Source: Gammaproteobacteria bacterium
GTDB taxonomy: Bacteria; Pseudomonadota; Gammaproteobacteria; Granulosicoccales; Granulosicoccaceae
Direction of reading: 5' to 3'
NCBI GenBank assembly: GCA_002746645.1
Contig: PDPU01000030.1
Location: forward strand, 19,872 to 83,871
DNA length: 64,000 nt
Shown: one piece after another, positions 53,358 through 62,940 of the stretch
Layout: each line of letters begins with the position of its first letter
Numbering within the stretch: position 1 is the first letter of the stretch
The notes under the pieces: generated by a model
The model's database searches: none
Seen by the model: only the letters and a program-made list of their open reading frames with translations
Told to the model about the DNA's origin: nothing
Program-made: the position numbers and the translations under genes

Positions 53358-53985
53358 GAACATGCGCACGACCACAAATCCGAGCCGCATCCTGATTCTC
53401 TACGACACGGAATCGGGCAATACCTATCGCATGGCACAGCGTGTCGCACGGGGTGTGAACTCGGTGGCAAATGCCGAAGCCGTCGTGCGTGCCGTGCCCA
53501 AAGTGGGTGAGCGGCAGAGCGAACGTCTGCCGGAAGTGCCTGCAACGGGCGCACCCTGGGCCGAACAGCAGGACCTCGCCGATTGCGACGGCCTGATCCT
53601 CGGCAGCCCCACCCATTTCGGCCTCATGTCGGCCGCAATGAAGCACTTCATCGACCAGAGCACGCCGTTGTGGTTCAGTGGCGGCCTGCGTGGCAAGCCC
53701 GCCGCCGCCTTCACCTCGACCGGCAGCATGCACGGCGGCCAGGAGCAGACCCTTCTGACCATGCTCACACCACTTCTGCATCACGGCATGCTGATTCTCG
53801 GCCTGCCCTACTCCGAGCCCGAACTCATGCAGACCACACGCGGCGGCACCCCTTATGGTGCCAGCCACGTCTCGGGTGAATCCGGCACGGAACCGCTGGA
53901 TACCGCCGAGGAAACACTCTGCCGGGCACTCGGTGCACGCGTGGCACGTTTTGCCGAGGCCACGCGCGGGTTGCAGGGGGTCTGA
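53356..53985 (+). CDS. Flavodoxin family protein, WrbA-like NAD(P)H:quinone oxidoreductase
   Basis: A 209-residue protein. The FMN-binding loop is YDTESGNTYRMAQRV near residue 15 and the second loop GLILGSPTHFGLMSAAMKHFIDQ near residue 75; STGSMHGGQEQTLLTMLTPLLHHGMLILGLPYSEP is the WrbA signature region. WrbA-type enzymes reduce quinones with two electrons. The ATG at 53356 overlaps in sequence the start of the divergent GspE gene. The DUF2069 gene follows two bases after its stop. Confidence 0.89.
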   Translation: MNMRTTTNPSRILILYDTESGNTYRMAQRVARGVNSVANAEAVVRAVPKVGERQSERLPEVPATGAPWAEQQDLADCDGLILGSPTHFGLMSAAMKHFIDQSTPLWFSGGLRGKPAAAFTSTGSMHGGQEQTLLTMLTPLLHHGMLILGLPYSEPELMQTTRGGTPYGASHVSGESGTEPLDTAEETLCRALGARVARFAEATRGLQGV

Positions 53986-53987
53986 GC

Positions 53988-54395
53988 TTGAAAAGACCGC
54001 GCGTGGCCAACCCCGTGAAGGCACGGCGCGCCCGCTGGCTGACGCTGACGGGGTATTTCGGCTTGCTGGCACTGATCCTGTGCTGGTTCACCTGGCTGGC
54101 GCCACCCGAGCGTGTACCACGGGTACTGCCGCTGGCGGCACTTGCCCTGCCTCTGCTGCTACCGCTCCGAGGCATCCTGCACGCGCGCCGCTACACGCAT
54201 CAGTGGGTGGGGTTCCTGGCGCTGCCGTACTTCATCGTCGGCGTCGATACCGCCTGGAACCGGATCGGGCTCGAACGCACACTGGCGCTGCTGATGATCC
54301 TGTTCAGCCTGCTGCTGCTCATCGGTGCGAGCCTTTATGCGCGCCATACCCCAACCCCGCCCGAGCAGAGGAAGGACAGCATCAAGCATCCCTGA
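53988..54395 (+). CDS. DUF2069 domain-containing membrane protein
   Basis: A 135-residue protein with four hydrophobic segments (GYFGLLALILCWFTWL; ALALPLLLPL; GFLALPYFIVGVDTAW; LLMILFSLLLLIGASLY). Its TTG start lies two bases after the wrbA stop, so they are translated together. DUF2069 proteins are short inner-membrane proteins of unknown role. It ends 14 bases into the convergent hda gene. Confidence 0.82.
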   Translation: MKRPRVANPVKARRARWLTLTGYFGLLALILCWFTWLAPPERVPRVLPLAALALPLLLPLRGILHARRYTHQWVGFLALPYFIVGVDTAWNRIGLERTLALLMILFSLLLLIGASLYARHTPTPPEQRKDSIKHP

Positions 54396-55107
54396 CAGCC
54401 GCCGCGTCTTCGAGTGCCTGCACGTCCTGCAGCACCTCGCGCACCAGCGGGATGGTGACGCGGCGACCGGTCTGCAACGATGCCTCGTCCACGGCATCGA
54501 TCAGCGGTTTCAGAAGCCCGAGCCTGCGTGGCAGGCGTTTGAGCATCCAAGCCACGAGGTCGTCACGCACCGCGAGCGAACGGTGGGAGAACTCCGCGCG
54601 AATCGCGTCGGCGAGACCGGCTTCACCAAGCTGCGGCAACTGGAACACGGGGCCCCAGGCGAGACGCGTGACCAGATCCCGAAGCGAGAGATCGAGCGCC
54701 TCGGGTGCGCGTTCGGCGGCAATCAACAGCAGCACTCCACGCTCGTGGCAACGGTTGATGAAATGAAACAACGGTTCTTCGGCCTGCCTGTCGAGCACCT
54801 GCAGGTCGTCGATGCAGACAAGATCCGCCTGCTCGAGCCCTTCGAGCATTTCGGGCTCGCCCACCAGCGCCGCGGTGAGCAGGGCCACGCGCTTGCCCGC
54901 ACGATGTGCCGCATGGCAGGCAGCGACCAGCAGATGGGACTTCCCGGCTCCTTCCGAACCCCACAGATACAACTGGCGTGAACCGAGTGCCTCACCGACC
55001 AGCGCCTCGACGCTGTCACGCGCAACGACGTTACCGTCATCGACGTGGAAGTTCTCGAGGCGGGCGCCTCCGGCACCATCGAATGGCAAGGTGAGCTGAG
55101 GGTGCAT
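54382..55107 (-). CDS. hda: DnaA regulatory inactivator Hda
   Basis: A 241-residue AAA+ protein. The N-terminal QLTLPF (residues 4-9) is the beta-clamp binding motif, Walker A GSEGAGKSHLLVA and Walker B LVCIDDLQVL follow, and the C-terminal arginine finger region is AWMLKRLPRRLGLLKPL. With the clamp, Hda stimulates ATP hydrolysis on DnaA and so represses re-initiation. It is downstream (minus strand) of the DUF2066 gene, an arrangement common in gammaproteobacteria. Confidence 0.93.
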   Translation of the reverse strand: MHPQLTLPFDGAGGARLENFHVDDGNVVARDSVEALVGEALGSRQLYLWGSEGAGKSHLLVAACHAAHRAGKRVALLTAALVGEPEMLEGLEQADLVCIDDLQVLDRQAEEPLFHFINRCHERGVLLLIAAERAPEALDLSLRDLVTRLAWGPVFQLPQLGEAGLADAIRAEFSHRSLAVRDDLVAWMLKRLPRRLGLLKPLIDAVDEASLQTGRRVTIPLVREVLQDVQALEDAAAVRDA

Positions 55108-55139
55108 GCCGATCAGCGAATGCAGGTAGCCCGGCAGCC

Positions 55140-56351
55140 TCAGCGACGAAGATAATCCACCGCGACATCGGCAAAGCGCGCCGGCGAGTTTTCCTTCGTG
55201 GCCGGCGGTGCAGTGCGCCGGAAGTCACCGCTCTGGATCATTGCCTGCTCGACGGCCACGAGGGCCGATCTCGGCATGACGGCAAAGACGGTGCCGCTGT
55301 CGTCGACCGAGCGCGGATACACCGTAGCCACCTCCTCGACATCGGAAAGCAGCGTCATCACACGGTTGTAGCTGGCAAGATCCTGCAGCGTGGACACCCA
55401 GACGAGGCCTTCGGTGTTCGAACCCGCACGGCCTCCGTACTCATAGCTGGCCATCGGCGTTGCCGCATTCGAGAGAAGCGCGAGACCTTGCTGCAGGGCC
55501 TCATCGAGGGTTTCCGCCTCACGCGATTCGCGCGATTCGCGCCGCTCGTCCTGCTGCCCGTCCTGCTCCTGCTGTCCGTCATCCTCTCCTTTTTCGACAA
55601 GCAGCCAGGTACCCAGCCAACCACTCGGCTGAGCGCGCTCGAGCAAGCCGGCGAGAATCCGTGGCTGCTGGTAGCGTTCGGTGGCGGCAAGCAGGGTATC
55701 GGCGTCAAGGGCGCGCAGCGCGTCATCCGGCAGCGCGGTGCGGTCTTCGTCATCTCCTGTCGGCAGCGTCAGCGAGAAGCCACTCGCGCCGGCGATCTCG
55801 CGCGCTCGCGACGCAACATTGGTTGCCGCCGAGTCGCCCAGACGCACGTCACGCATGCCGTCGTCGATGAGGAGCCACAGCATGGCGCTTGTCGGTGGCG
55901 CCACGGCCGCGGTGGAAGCAGCGTCCGCAGCATCATCGCTCTCGCGGCTGTCTTCGATCAGTTGCCGCACCAGGGCACGATCGAAATGTACCAGCATGAG
56001 TTCGGTGGCCTGGCCGCTGGCACGCACCTGATCGGTGATGAGCGTATCCGCCGGCAGCACCGTACCGGGTTCCGGGGTGTTGTAATCGTGGGCCGCCACA
56101 TAGTCCGCCGGTTCGGCCAGCGCGTCTCGAATGGCGTCTCGGTTGAGCAAGGTCTTGTCGGTGCTGTTGTCGAGCAGCACCCGCCGCAGGGCCAGGCGCC
56201 AGGCGGCTTTCTGCTCCTTCGCTCCGCGATCGGCCACGGCCACCTCGGCGCTGTAGCCATCGCCCTGTGCCGCGATACTCGCAGGCGGGTACAGCACCAT
56301 CAGCATGGCAAGCAGGCGAACCAGGCCTCGAAGGAAGAAGACATGTGGCAT
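55140..56351 (-). CDS. DUF2066 domain-containing exported protein
   Basis: A 403-residue protein with an N-terminal hydrophobic signal sequence ([18 protein letters not shown]) and a DUF2066 domain including [24 protein letters not shown] near residue 40 and [20 protein letters not shown] low-complexity Glu/Arg-rich stretch (about residue 265-280, [18 protein letters not shown]) interrupts the end of the domain. The function is unknown; the gene is regularly found beside purM and hda. It is divergent from purM, with 109 bp between. Confidence 0.87.
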   Translation of the reverse strand: MPHVFFLRGLVRLLAMLMVLYPPASIAAQGDGYSAEVAVADRGAKEQKAAWRLALRRVLLDNSTDKTLLNRDAIRDALAEPADYVAAHDYNTPEPGTVLPADTLITDQVRASGQATELMLVHFDRALVRQLIEDSRESDDAADAASTAAVAPPTSAMLWLLIDDGMRDVRLGDSAATNVASRAREIAGASGFSLTLPTGDDEDRTALPDDALRALDADTLLAATERYQQPRILAGLLERAQPSGWLGTWLLVEKGEDDGQQEQDGQQDERRESRESREAETLDEALQQGLALLSNAATPMASYEYGGRAGSNTEGLVWVSTLQDLASYNRVMTLLSDVEEVATVYPRSVDDSGTVFAVMPRSALVAVEQAMIQSGDFRRTAPPATKENSPARFADVAVDYLRR

Positions 56352-56460
56352 GAGCAGGGTTCTCGATCGAACGCAAAAGCAGGCTGCCGGTTACTCCCGA
56401 ACAGCGATCGGGGCAACGTTAGCGCGTATCATTATCGCAGATGCAGCCAAACCCATTCAC

Positions 56461-57525
56461 ATGAGCCGAAACAGCACACGCCCGACCCTGACCTACGCCG
56501 ACGCCGGCGTCGACATTGCTGCGGGCAATGCCCTCGTCGAACGCATCAGACCGCTTGTGCGCGCCACGCGCACTGCTGGCGTGCTCGGCGGCATCGGCGG
56601 CTTCGGGGGCTTGTTCGAACTGCCCTCGGGGTATCGCGAGCCGGTACTGGTATCGGGCACCGACGGTGTCGGCACCAAGCTGAAGCTCGCCATCGAACTC
56701 GGGCGCCACGACACCATCGGCATCGACCTCGTGGCGATGTGCGTCAACGACATTCTCGTCTGCGGTGCCGAGCCGCTCTGGTTTCTCGACTATTTCGCCA
56801 CGGGCAAGCTCGACCTCGATCATGCCGAGACGGTCATTCGTGGCATCGCCGACGGCTGCCGGCAGGCCTCCTGCGCACTCCTCGGCGGCGAGACGGCGGA
56901 GATGCCCGGCATGTACGCCCGGGGCGACTACGACCTTGCAGGCTTTGCCGTCGGCATCATCGAAAAGTCCGCCATTCTCGATGGCAGTGCCGTTGCCGAG
57001 GGTGATCTGCTGCTCGGCCTTGCCTCGTCGGGGCCACACTCGAATGGCTATTCGCTGATTCGGCGAGTGCTCGCCGAGTCAGCTGGATCGCTGGAGACGA
57101 TGTTGCCGGGGACAGGTAACATCAGCGCAGGCGATGCCCTGCTTGCTCCGACACGCATCTATGTACCGGCCATCCGTTCGCTGTTGCAGACAATACCGGT
57201 GCGAGCTCTGGCGCACATCACCGGAGGTGGACTGACCGAAAACCTGCCACGGGTGCTGCCCGAAGGACTCGATGCCGTCATCGACACCGGCACCTGGCAC
57301 TGGCCGGCGGTGTTCAACTGGTTGCAGGAAGCCGGCAACATCAGTGAGACGGAAATGTACCGAACCTTCAATTGCGGCATCGGCATGGTGGCCGTCGTGG
57401 CACCTGCCGATGCCGACGCGGCCATCGCCGCACTCGACGCCGCCGGCGAAGACGTTGCAGTCATCGGCCGCGTGGTACGCAGTGCACAGGCACAACCGGC
57501 CGTGCATTTCAACGGACAAGGCTGA
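56461..57525 (+). CDS. purM: Phosphoribosylformylglycinamidine cyclo-ligase
   Basis: A 354-residue AIR synthetase. The ATP/substrate segment [28 protein letters not shown] (about residues 65-92), the glutamate-rich [11 protein letters not shown] near 145, and the C-terminal [14 protein letters not shown] are normal. It makes aminoimidazole ribonucleotide from FGAM in purine synthesis. The ATG at 56461 matches homologues; the frame upstream is noise. purN follows immediately. Confidence 0.95.
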   Translation: MSRNSTRPTLTYADAGVDIAAGNALVERIRPLVRATRTAGVLGGIGGFGGLFELPSGYREPVLVSGTDGVGTKLKLAIELGRHDTIGIDLVAMCVNDILVCGAEPLWFLDYFATGKLDLDHAETVIRGIADGCRQASCALLGGETAEMPGMYARGDYDLAGFAVGIIEKSAILDGSAVAEGDLLLGLASSGPHSNGYSLIRRVLAESAGSLETMLPGTGNISAGDALLAPTRIYVPAIRSLLQTIPVRALAHITGGGLTENLPRVLPEGLDAVIDTGTWHWPAVFNWLQEAGNISETEMYRTFNCGIGMVAVVAPADADAAIAALDAAGEDVAVIGRVVRSAQAQPAVHFNGQG

Positions 57526-57526
57526 G

Positions 57527-58165
57527 TTGGCGGCTGTGAGCGACGTTCGAACACCGGCAACGAAAGCGCCTGCCCGTCTCGTGATCCTGATCTCGGGTCG
57601 CGGTTCCAACATGCTGGCCATCGCCGAAGCCTGCCGGAACGGAAAACTGTCGGCATCGATCGCGCTCGTCGTCAGCAACCGTCCTGACGCGGCGGGCCTT
57701 GAAAGCGCCAGGGCACTCGGTCTCCCGACCGCCGTGGTCGATCACAGCGCATTCGCGACCCGCGAGGCATTCGATACCGCGCTGGCTCGCGAGGTCGAGG
57801 CAGCCCGTCCCGACTGGGTGCTGCTCGCAGGGTTCATGCGAATACTCGGACCGACATTCCTCGACCACTGGCCCGGGCGGATTCTGAACATTCACCCGTC
57901 GCTGCTGCCGAAATACCGCGGGCTCGACACGCATGCACGCGCTATCGCCGCCGGTGACCGCGAAGCCGGTGCCAGCGTCCACATCGTGACCGCCGAACTT
58001 GATGCCGGCGAGGTAGTCGGACAGTTCAAGGTGGCGATCGAGCCGGGAGACACTCCCGCGTCGCTGGCTGCCCGCGTGCTTGCCGGCGAGCACCAGCTAT
58101 ATACAGAGACACTGCAACGGCTTGTCGAAGCCGACGGTTCAGGAAATCGAGCGAATATCAGATGA
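57527..58165 (+). CDS. purN: Phosphoribosylglycinamide formyltransferase
   Basis: A 212-residue enzyme. The catalytic motifs are NIHPSLLPKYRGLDTHARAIAAGDREAGASVH, with the essential Asn/His in the first part and the Asp in HIVTAELDAGEVV. It transfers a formyl group from 10-formyl-THF to GAR. The start is a TTG at 57527 with AAGG at correct distance, or a GTG at 57536; both give normal lengths. The stop overlaps the next gene's ATG (ATGA). Confidence 0.93.
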   Translation: MAAVSDVRTPATKAPARLVILISGRGSNMLAIAEACRNGKLSASIALVVSNRPDAAGLESARALGLPTAVVDHSAFATREAFDTALAREVEAARPDWVLLAGFMRILGPTFLDHWPGRILNIHPSLLPKYRGLDTHARAIAAGDREAGASVHIVTAELDAGEVVGQFKVAIEPGDTPASLAARVLAGEHQLYTETLQRLVEADGSGNRANIR

Positions 58166-58938
58166 AAGCATTTTCCCTGCTGGCCGCCTGCCTCGGCGCC
58201 GCCATCGTCCTTGGTCCCGTCAGTGGCCATGCCCAGACGCTCAAGCGCGAGGACATCGCTCCCTTTCGCGTCATCTACGACGTCGGCAACAACATTCTGA
58301 CCGCCGGCAATGCCGAACTCGTACTGTCGGAAAACGAGGATGACAGCTGGCACTACGTCCTGCAGACTCGCCCGCGAGGCGTGTTCAAACTCGCCGGCAA
58401 GGGGCACATTCTCGAGGAAAGCCACTTCCGGATCGTCGACAGCGAAAACGGCGTGGAACTGCAGTCGATCGACTACAAGTACCGGCAGGACAAGGAACGG
58501 CGTCGGTCGGTTGACGCCACCTGGGACTGGGAGGCGCGTGCAATCACCTCGACCTACCGCGGAGAGACCGCAACCTTCGACTTCGCCGCTCCGGTCATAG
58601 ACCGCCTGTCGGTCACGCTGCTCATGATGAACGCGCTGCGTCACGACTTCTACGGCGCCACGATCAAGGTGTTCGACAACCATCGCATCAAGAATGTCGA
58701 ATTGATCAACGAAGGCAATGAACTCCTCAAGACCCCCCTCGGCGACATCGAAACCATTCGCGTCACCAACCGCAACGCCGCCGGTGGCAGCCGCACCACC
58801 ACCACCTGGTTCGCGCCTTCACTCGACTACATGCCGATCCGGATCGAGCAGCGGAAGCGCGGTAAGCTCGTGGCGCGCCTGAAACTCATCGATCTTGAAA
58901 ACCGGCAGACGCGAGCACGCGAGGCAGACAACCAGTAA
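58162..58938 (+). CDS. DUF3108 domain-containing exported protein
   Basis: A 258-residue protein with a signal peptide (SLLAACLGAAIVLGPVSGHAQ) and a beta-rich DUF3108 domain (FKLAGKGHILEESHFRIVDSENGVELQSIDYKY to TTTTWFAPSLDYMPIRIEQRKRG). Similar genes follow purN in many gammaproteobacteria; the function is unknown, possibly cell-envelope related. ATGA overlap with purN gives translational coupling. Confidence 0.87.
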   Translation: MKAFSLLAACLGAAIVLGPVSGHAQTLKREDIAPFRVIYDVGNNILTAGNAELVLSENEDDSWHYVLQTRPRGVFKLAGKGHILEESHFRIVDSENGVELQSIDYKYRQDKERRRSVDATWDWEARAITSTYRGETATFDFAAPVIDRLSVTLLMMNALRHDFYGATIKVFDNHRIKNVELINEGNELLKTPLGDIETIRVTNRNAAGGSRTTTTWFAPSLDYMPIRIEQRKRGKLVARLKLIDLENRQTRAREADNQ

Positions 58939-59080
58939 CAGCAACAGCGGGCGGCAGCTGTCCGGGGCTTGTGCGCCAACTAGCGGCGGCGCGTCACGGA
59001 GAGGAGTATCGTTCCTGGCTCCTGCGCGTTCCTGGCTTCTGCGTCGAGGAAACGGGAGGAAAAACCGGCTGTGCAATGCG

Positions 59081-59932
59081 TCAGAAACGTTTCTCGAACA
59101 CCGCCCTGAGGCCGTAGTCGGGTTCGTCCAGCGCTTCTGCGGCGGAATCGAACTCCACCGGCAACTGCATCTGCGCCGAGAAGGTGAAGCTGGGCCGTTC
59201 CCAGAACAGACTCGGGTTCAGGTACCAGGCGCCGGGGCCGAGGGTGTCTTCCTGTTCGGGCATGGCATCGACGTCGTGAACGTCGAAGTTCCCCTGCAGC
59301 GATAGCATCCACAGCGGCGAACCGGCGTCGAGACCGGTGAGCCCGAGACGCCGGCCCGTGGTGAAATCGAGTGACAGCACATCGGGCTGTTCGGCACCGT
59401 GCCGTTCGTCATCGAAGTATTCGAGGTTGACGTCGATACCGCCATACCAGAGGCGCCCGAGCCGACCGTAGGAAAGACCGAGCAGGCTTGAACTGACATA
59501 GGCAGTGCCATCGATGCGCTCGTTCTCGTGTTCGAACCGGACGCCCGCCGAATAGGCCAGACCGTGGTTGATCTGCGGCACGTCGACCTCGAGCAGACGA
59601 TCATGCTCGCGGCTTTCGAGCGCCAGGCGCGAACCGGTGATCAGGCCAAGCCCATAGCCGCCGTTGCGCGAGAATTCGAAACGCCCGGGATGCACCCGCA
59701 GGGAAAACTCGGTCTGCCGATCCGGCGCTTCCGGCAATTCGACGCGAGAATAGCGGATACTATCGAGTTCACGATCATCGAAGCTGTAAGGGTCGATGAA
59801 CATGATGGCAGGACTGCCGAAGCCGCTGCGCTGATCCACACTGTCCGGCGTTCGACCTGATTGTGCATGCACCGCGCCTGCGGTCGACAGGGTCAACAGC
59901 AGACTGGACAGGATGCAGTTCAGGCGGAACAT
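59081..59932 (-). CDS. Unknown exported beta-rich protein, outer-membrane candidate
   Basis: A 283-residue protein with a signal peptide (ILSSLLLTLSTAGAVHAQ, cleavage near residue 24). The mature part alternates polar and hydrophobic residues with several Gly/Tyr-rich strands (GLLSYGRLGRLWYGG-like, LSYGRLGRLWYGGIDVNLEYF), and ends in LRAVFEKRF, a C-terminal phenylalanine typical of outer-membrane barrels. I do not recognise the family. It is convergent with DUF3108 and divergent from yjgA. Confidence that it is a real gene is good, that it is a barrel moderate. Confidence 0.7.
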   Translation of the reverse strand: MFRLNCILSSLLLTLSTAGAVHAQSGRTPDSVDQRSGFGSPAIMFIDPYSFDDRELDSIRYSRVELPEAPDRQTEFSLRVHPGRFEFSRNGGYGLGLITGSRLALESREHDRLLEVDVPQINHGLAYSAGVRFEHENERIDGTAYVSSSLLGLSYGRLGRLWYGGIDVNLEYFDDERHGAEQPDVLSLDFTTGRRLGLTGLDAGSPLWMLSLQGNFDVHDVDAMPEQEDTLGPGAWYLNPSLFWERPSFTFSAQMQLPVEFDSAAEALDEPDYGLRAVFEKRF

Positions 59933-60080
59933 GCCGTGGGATGGCCTCGGAAGACAGTCAATGGCATCTGCGATGCAGTATTGAGCTATTGTCGCAAAAA
60001 AACAACGACGCCATCAAGTCCTTTCACTGAAAGCACAGGTGTTTGCCTCTGCTCACCAGCAACCGACCACACTCCGCAGG

Positions 60081-60686
60081 ATGATAGACCAGAATGACCA
60101 TTCGGCAAGTGCCGACCCGGATGATGCTGCCGACGCGTTTCCGCCCGAGCCGAGCAAGAGCCAGCGCAAACGTGATACTGACGCGGTTCGAGCGCTCGGC
60201 GAAGAGCTCGCGGCACTGCCGGCATCGACACTCGACACCCTGCCGATTCCCGACGACGTACGCAGCGCCGTGGACGAGCTGCAGCGCATCAGCCGGCATG
60301 GGGCAAAAAAACGACAACTCGGCTATCTGGCCAGACGAATGCGGCAAATCGACCTCGCACCACTCCGGGCCGCCCTCGAGAAAGAGCGCAACGCAGCGCG
60401 ACTCGAGATCCGCCGGCACCACCTGCTTGAACAGTGGCGCGACCGGTTGCTCGGCAAGGTTGCCGAAGAAACGCCCGCGGCCGCGCTGACCGCGCTCCTC
60501 GACAGCCACACGGGCGCCGACAGCCAGCGCCTTCGCCAACTGCAGCGCCAGGCTCTGGCGGAGCAGTCGACGGGCAAGCCGCCGCGGGCGGCACGAGAGC
60601 TGTTTCGGGAACTCAGGCAACTTTTCGCTGCAGCACAGGACGAACATGCCGCTATTGACGAGACGAATACTCGCGATCTGCCCTGA
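60081..60686 (+). CDS. yjgA: DUF615 family ribosome-associated protein YjgA
   Basis: A 201-residue helical, strongly charged protein: SKSQRKRDTDAVRALGEELAALP at the start, RHGAKKRQLGYLARRMRQIDLAPLRAALEK in the middle, and FRELRQLFAAAQ at the end. YjgA binds a late 50S assembly intermediate in E. coli. The ATG at 60081 matches homologue lengths; a GTG fourteen codons upstream is possible. Its stop meets the start of the next gene. Confidence 0.88.
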   Translation: MIDQNDHSASADPDDAADAFPPEPSKSQRKRDTDAVRALGEELAALPASTLDTLPIPDDVRSAVDELQRISRHGAKKRQLGYLARRMRQIDLAPLRAALEKERNAARLEIRRHHLLEQWRDRLLGKVAEETPAAALTALLDSHTGADSQRLRQLQRQALAEQSTGKPPRAARELFRELRQLFAAAQDEHAAIDETNTRDLP

Positions 60687-62137
60687 TGCCTGCACCATCG
60701 GTCGAGACACACCATCAGACAGTCGACACTGCATCCCTGTCTGCGCCACCACGCTCATCGCGGCTGTCGATATTGCCGACACCACCGCTGGCCGCCCTGG
60801 CGGTGCTCGGCGTGCTGGCCGGCTGCGTCGTGCATTCCGTTGCCCCGCGAGCCACCCGACCCGATGTCGGAACGCCCGACCGGCAACTGGTTCTGATCGA
60901 CGACCCGAGCAGCAACTCGCTGGCCGGTCCGATCACGCCGGGCGGGAACACCGAGCCGGAAGATCATCTCGCCACAGCCACGAACACAGCCGCAGGTGGA
61001 CCCGGCAGATCGAGCCCGGCAAGCGGAGTACAGCAGCATCCGGCGCCGGCCACACCACCGCGAAACTCGGGCATTACCCGGCAACTGGGCCGGCTCTCGC
61101 CGGCAGGGCTCAGCGAACTCAGCGGACTGGCCCGCGCACGACACCGGAACGATCTCGTCTTCGCCGTCAACGACGGTGGGAATGCAGCTCGTCTCTACGC
61201 CCTCGACACCCGCGGCCAGCAGGTCGGTGGCTGGGCACTCGACATTCCCAACAACGATTTCGAAGCACTGGACAGCGCCGAGATCGGCGGTCGCCCGATG
61301 TTGCTGGTTGCCGACATCGGTGACAACAGACGACTTCGCCATGACATACGCATTCATCTCTTCGACGAACCGTTTCTCGGCAGTGGCAGCCGCATCGACG
61401 CCTGGCCTGCACTGACACCCCGCGCCACTCTGGTTCTCGAGTACCCCGATGGCGCGCGTGACGCCGAGGCCATGGCCGTCAGCCGAGGGCGCCTGTTCCT
61501 GATCAGCAAGGAGGGCGTGACGGGTGGCGCCGTTGCTTCCGCGCAGCTCTACGGTCTTGCCGAGCCCCTCGACAAAACACTGGCCGAAATCTTCACCGAA
61601 CCTCATATCGCCGCCGCTGTTCCCGCAACACAGGGTTCGACCGCCGATGCCACAGGTGCATCACGCGCCGGGGCCGAAGCCGAAGCTGGGACCGGGGCGC
61701 CAGGATCATCGTTCGCCGCCGTCTCCACCGGCACCAGCGGCGAACCGCTCGGCGAACCGCTCGGCGAACCGCTCGGAGAACCGCTCGAAGTGAAACTGAC
61801 CCTGATCCGCCTCGGCGCACTGGCGCGGCGCGCCCCTTCGCTCGAAGCACGCTTCGCGGCGCATCTTGCCAACGTGGACCTCGGCAGCGTCACGGCGCTC
61901 GACTTCGCCGACGACGATCGGCGCGCCTGGGTACTCACCTACCGCACGATTCTCGAGTACCAGCGAGCCGCCGAGGAATCCTGGGCCGATGCCTTTTCCC
62001 GCCCGGGCCGCCGCATTCACCGCCATGCACTCCCGCAGGCCGAAGCCATGACGCTGCTCGCCAACGACACGCTGCTGTTTTCGTCGGAACAGGCGGCGGC
62101 ACGGGTCTGGATGGTGCCGGTAGGGCATTCTCCCTGA
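60686..62137 (+). CDS. Unknown lipoprotein with beta-propeller-like sequence
   Basis: A 483-residue protein. The N-terminal hydrophobic segment LAALAVLGVLAGC ends in a lipobox, then a proline/glycine-rich linker to about residue 130. The rest has repeated strands such as LSPAGLSELSGLARARHRNDLVFAVNDGGNAARLYALDTRG, DNRRLRHDIRIHLFDEP and ARDAEAMAVSRGRLFLISKEG, which resemble beta-propeller proteins (esterase-like phytase type). A four-copy GEPL repeat lies near residue 355. It starts at the yjgA stop. Function unknown. Confidence 0.7.
   Translation: MPAPSVETHHQTVDTASLSAPPRSSRLSILPTPPLAALAVLGVLAGCVVHSVAPRATRPDVGTPDRQLVLIDDPSSNSLAGPITPGGNTEPEDHLATATNTAAGGPGRSSPASGVQQHPAPATPPRNSGITRQLGRLSPAGLSELSGLARARHRNDLVFAVNDGGNAARLYALDTRGQQVGGWALDIPNNDFEALDSAEIGGRPMLLVADIGDNRRLRHDIRIHLFDEPFLGSGSRIDAWPALTPRATLVLEYPDGARDAEAMAVSRGRLFLISKEGVTGGAVASAQLYGLAEPLDKTLAEIFTEPHIAAAVPATQGSTADATGASRAGAEAEAGTGAPGSSFAAVSTGTSGEPLGEPLGEPLGEPLEVKLTLIRLGALARRAPSLEARFAAHLANVDLGSVTALDFADDDRRAWVLTYRTILEYQRAAEESWADAFSRPGRRIHRHALPQAEAMTLLANDTLLFSSEQAAARVWMVPVGHSP
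61739..61786. repeat. 12-bp tandem repeat (GEPL units)
   Basis: Four 12-bp units GGCGAACCGCTC at 61739-61750, 61751-61762 and 61763-61774, with GGAGAACCGCTC at 61775-61786. They code for four Gly-Glu-Pro-Leu units between two propeller-like parts of the lipoprotein. Exact identity of three units suggests recent slippage. Confidence 0.9.
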
Positions 62138-62164
62138 CGCAATACGTCCCATGGGGTTCGCATG

Positions 62165-62240
62165 TGGTGAACCTCCCCCGGTTTCGTAGACACCTTCCTG
62201 AAGCAATGATGTGTCGAGAGGTGTCACATGAAGAAGTCCG
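62165..62240. mobile_element. IS3-like left end remnant
   Basis: TGGTGAACCTCCCCC at 62165-62179 followed by GGTTTCGTAGACACC resembles the terminal sequence of IS3-family elements, whose transposase OrfA starts with ATG AAG AAG; here GAGGTGTCACATGAAGAAGTCC ends at 62239. After it, the transposase reading frame is lost, giving way to the PIN fragment. No matching right end was found. Confidence 0.5.
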
Positions 62241-62534
62241 GAACTCAACGTATTCGCTGCCGCCGCCAGTCACCTCGACGAAGGTGAAGCGCAAGTCCTG
62301 AGCCTGGCGCACGCACTGGGCTGCGGCGTTCTGATGGACGAGCGCCGTGGCCGCCAAACCGCGATCCGCCAAGGCGTATCCCTGTTCGGCGTGCTGGGTG
62401 TGCTGCTGCAAGCCAAGCGAACCGGCAAGCTCGAACGCATTGCACCCACATTGGATCGGATGCAGGCCAACGGCTACCGCATTTCACAGGCGCTCATCGA
62501 TGAAGCCTTGCGGCTCGCTGGCGAAACCCGCTGA
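62232..62534 (+). pseudogene. DUF3368/PIN-type toxin, 3' fragment
   Basis: Translation from about 62232 reads ELNVFAAAASHLDEGEAQVLSLAHALGCGVLMDERRGRQTAIRQG and continues to the stop at 62532-62534. This matches the C-terminal half of DUF3368 PIN-domain proteins (the acidic DERRGR and VSLFGVLGVLLQAKRTG). The N-terminal half with the first metal-binding aspartate is absent, as if replaced by the IS3-like end. An ATG at 62334 could start a 66-residue product but this would lack much of the fold. No antitoxin gene is visible upstream. Confidence 0.7.
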
Positions 62535-62940
62535 TCCGTCAAACAGACAAATTACCGGAATCGCGTAACGCAGCCTGAAGAAACCGCCGGCATCAGCAGA
62601 ATGCCGAGTGTGTGAGAAGGCGCATGGCGGCAGAAAGGCCGTTCGGTCATCAAGGCGCCGACCAGAGCGGAAAGGCGTGACACCGGTCGATTGATCTTGC
62701 AGGACCACCACCGGCGCCACGCCCCCCCCTTGCCGTACAGGACAGCCATCTCCGTATCGGCACTCTATTCCCTGATCTTCACCTCGCACAATCACTCAAG
62801 GGACGCGAGCGTGCCGCTGCCCGTCAGGCCCGACACCATTCACGACAACGCCGGAAAGCAACGGATCAGGGTTCACCGCCGTTGCCGAAAGTTGATTCAC
62901 TGCCGCACACACGCCCATCAGACAGCAAGAGCACCGCTCG
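62535..62940. other. Scrambled intergenic remnants
   Basis: About 400 bases with no intact gene. Short open stretches occur in several frames but none is recognisable. The region lies between the PIN fragment and an IS21 fragment; its stop-rich, patchy nature fits a graveyard of insertion elements. Confidence 0.5.

Noticed and set aside
58939..59080. Rho-independent terminator between DUF3108 and the unknown exported protein gene
   Set aside because: No hairpin followed by a T-run could be found, although the genes converge here.
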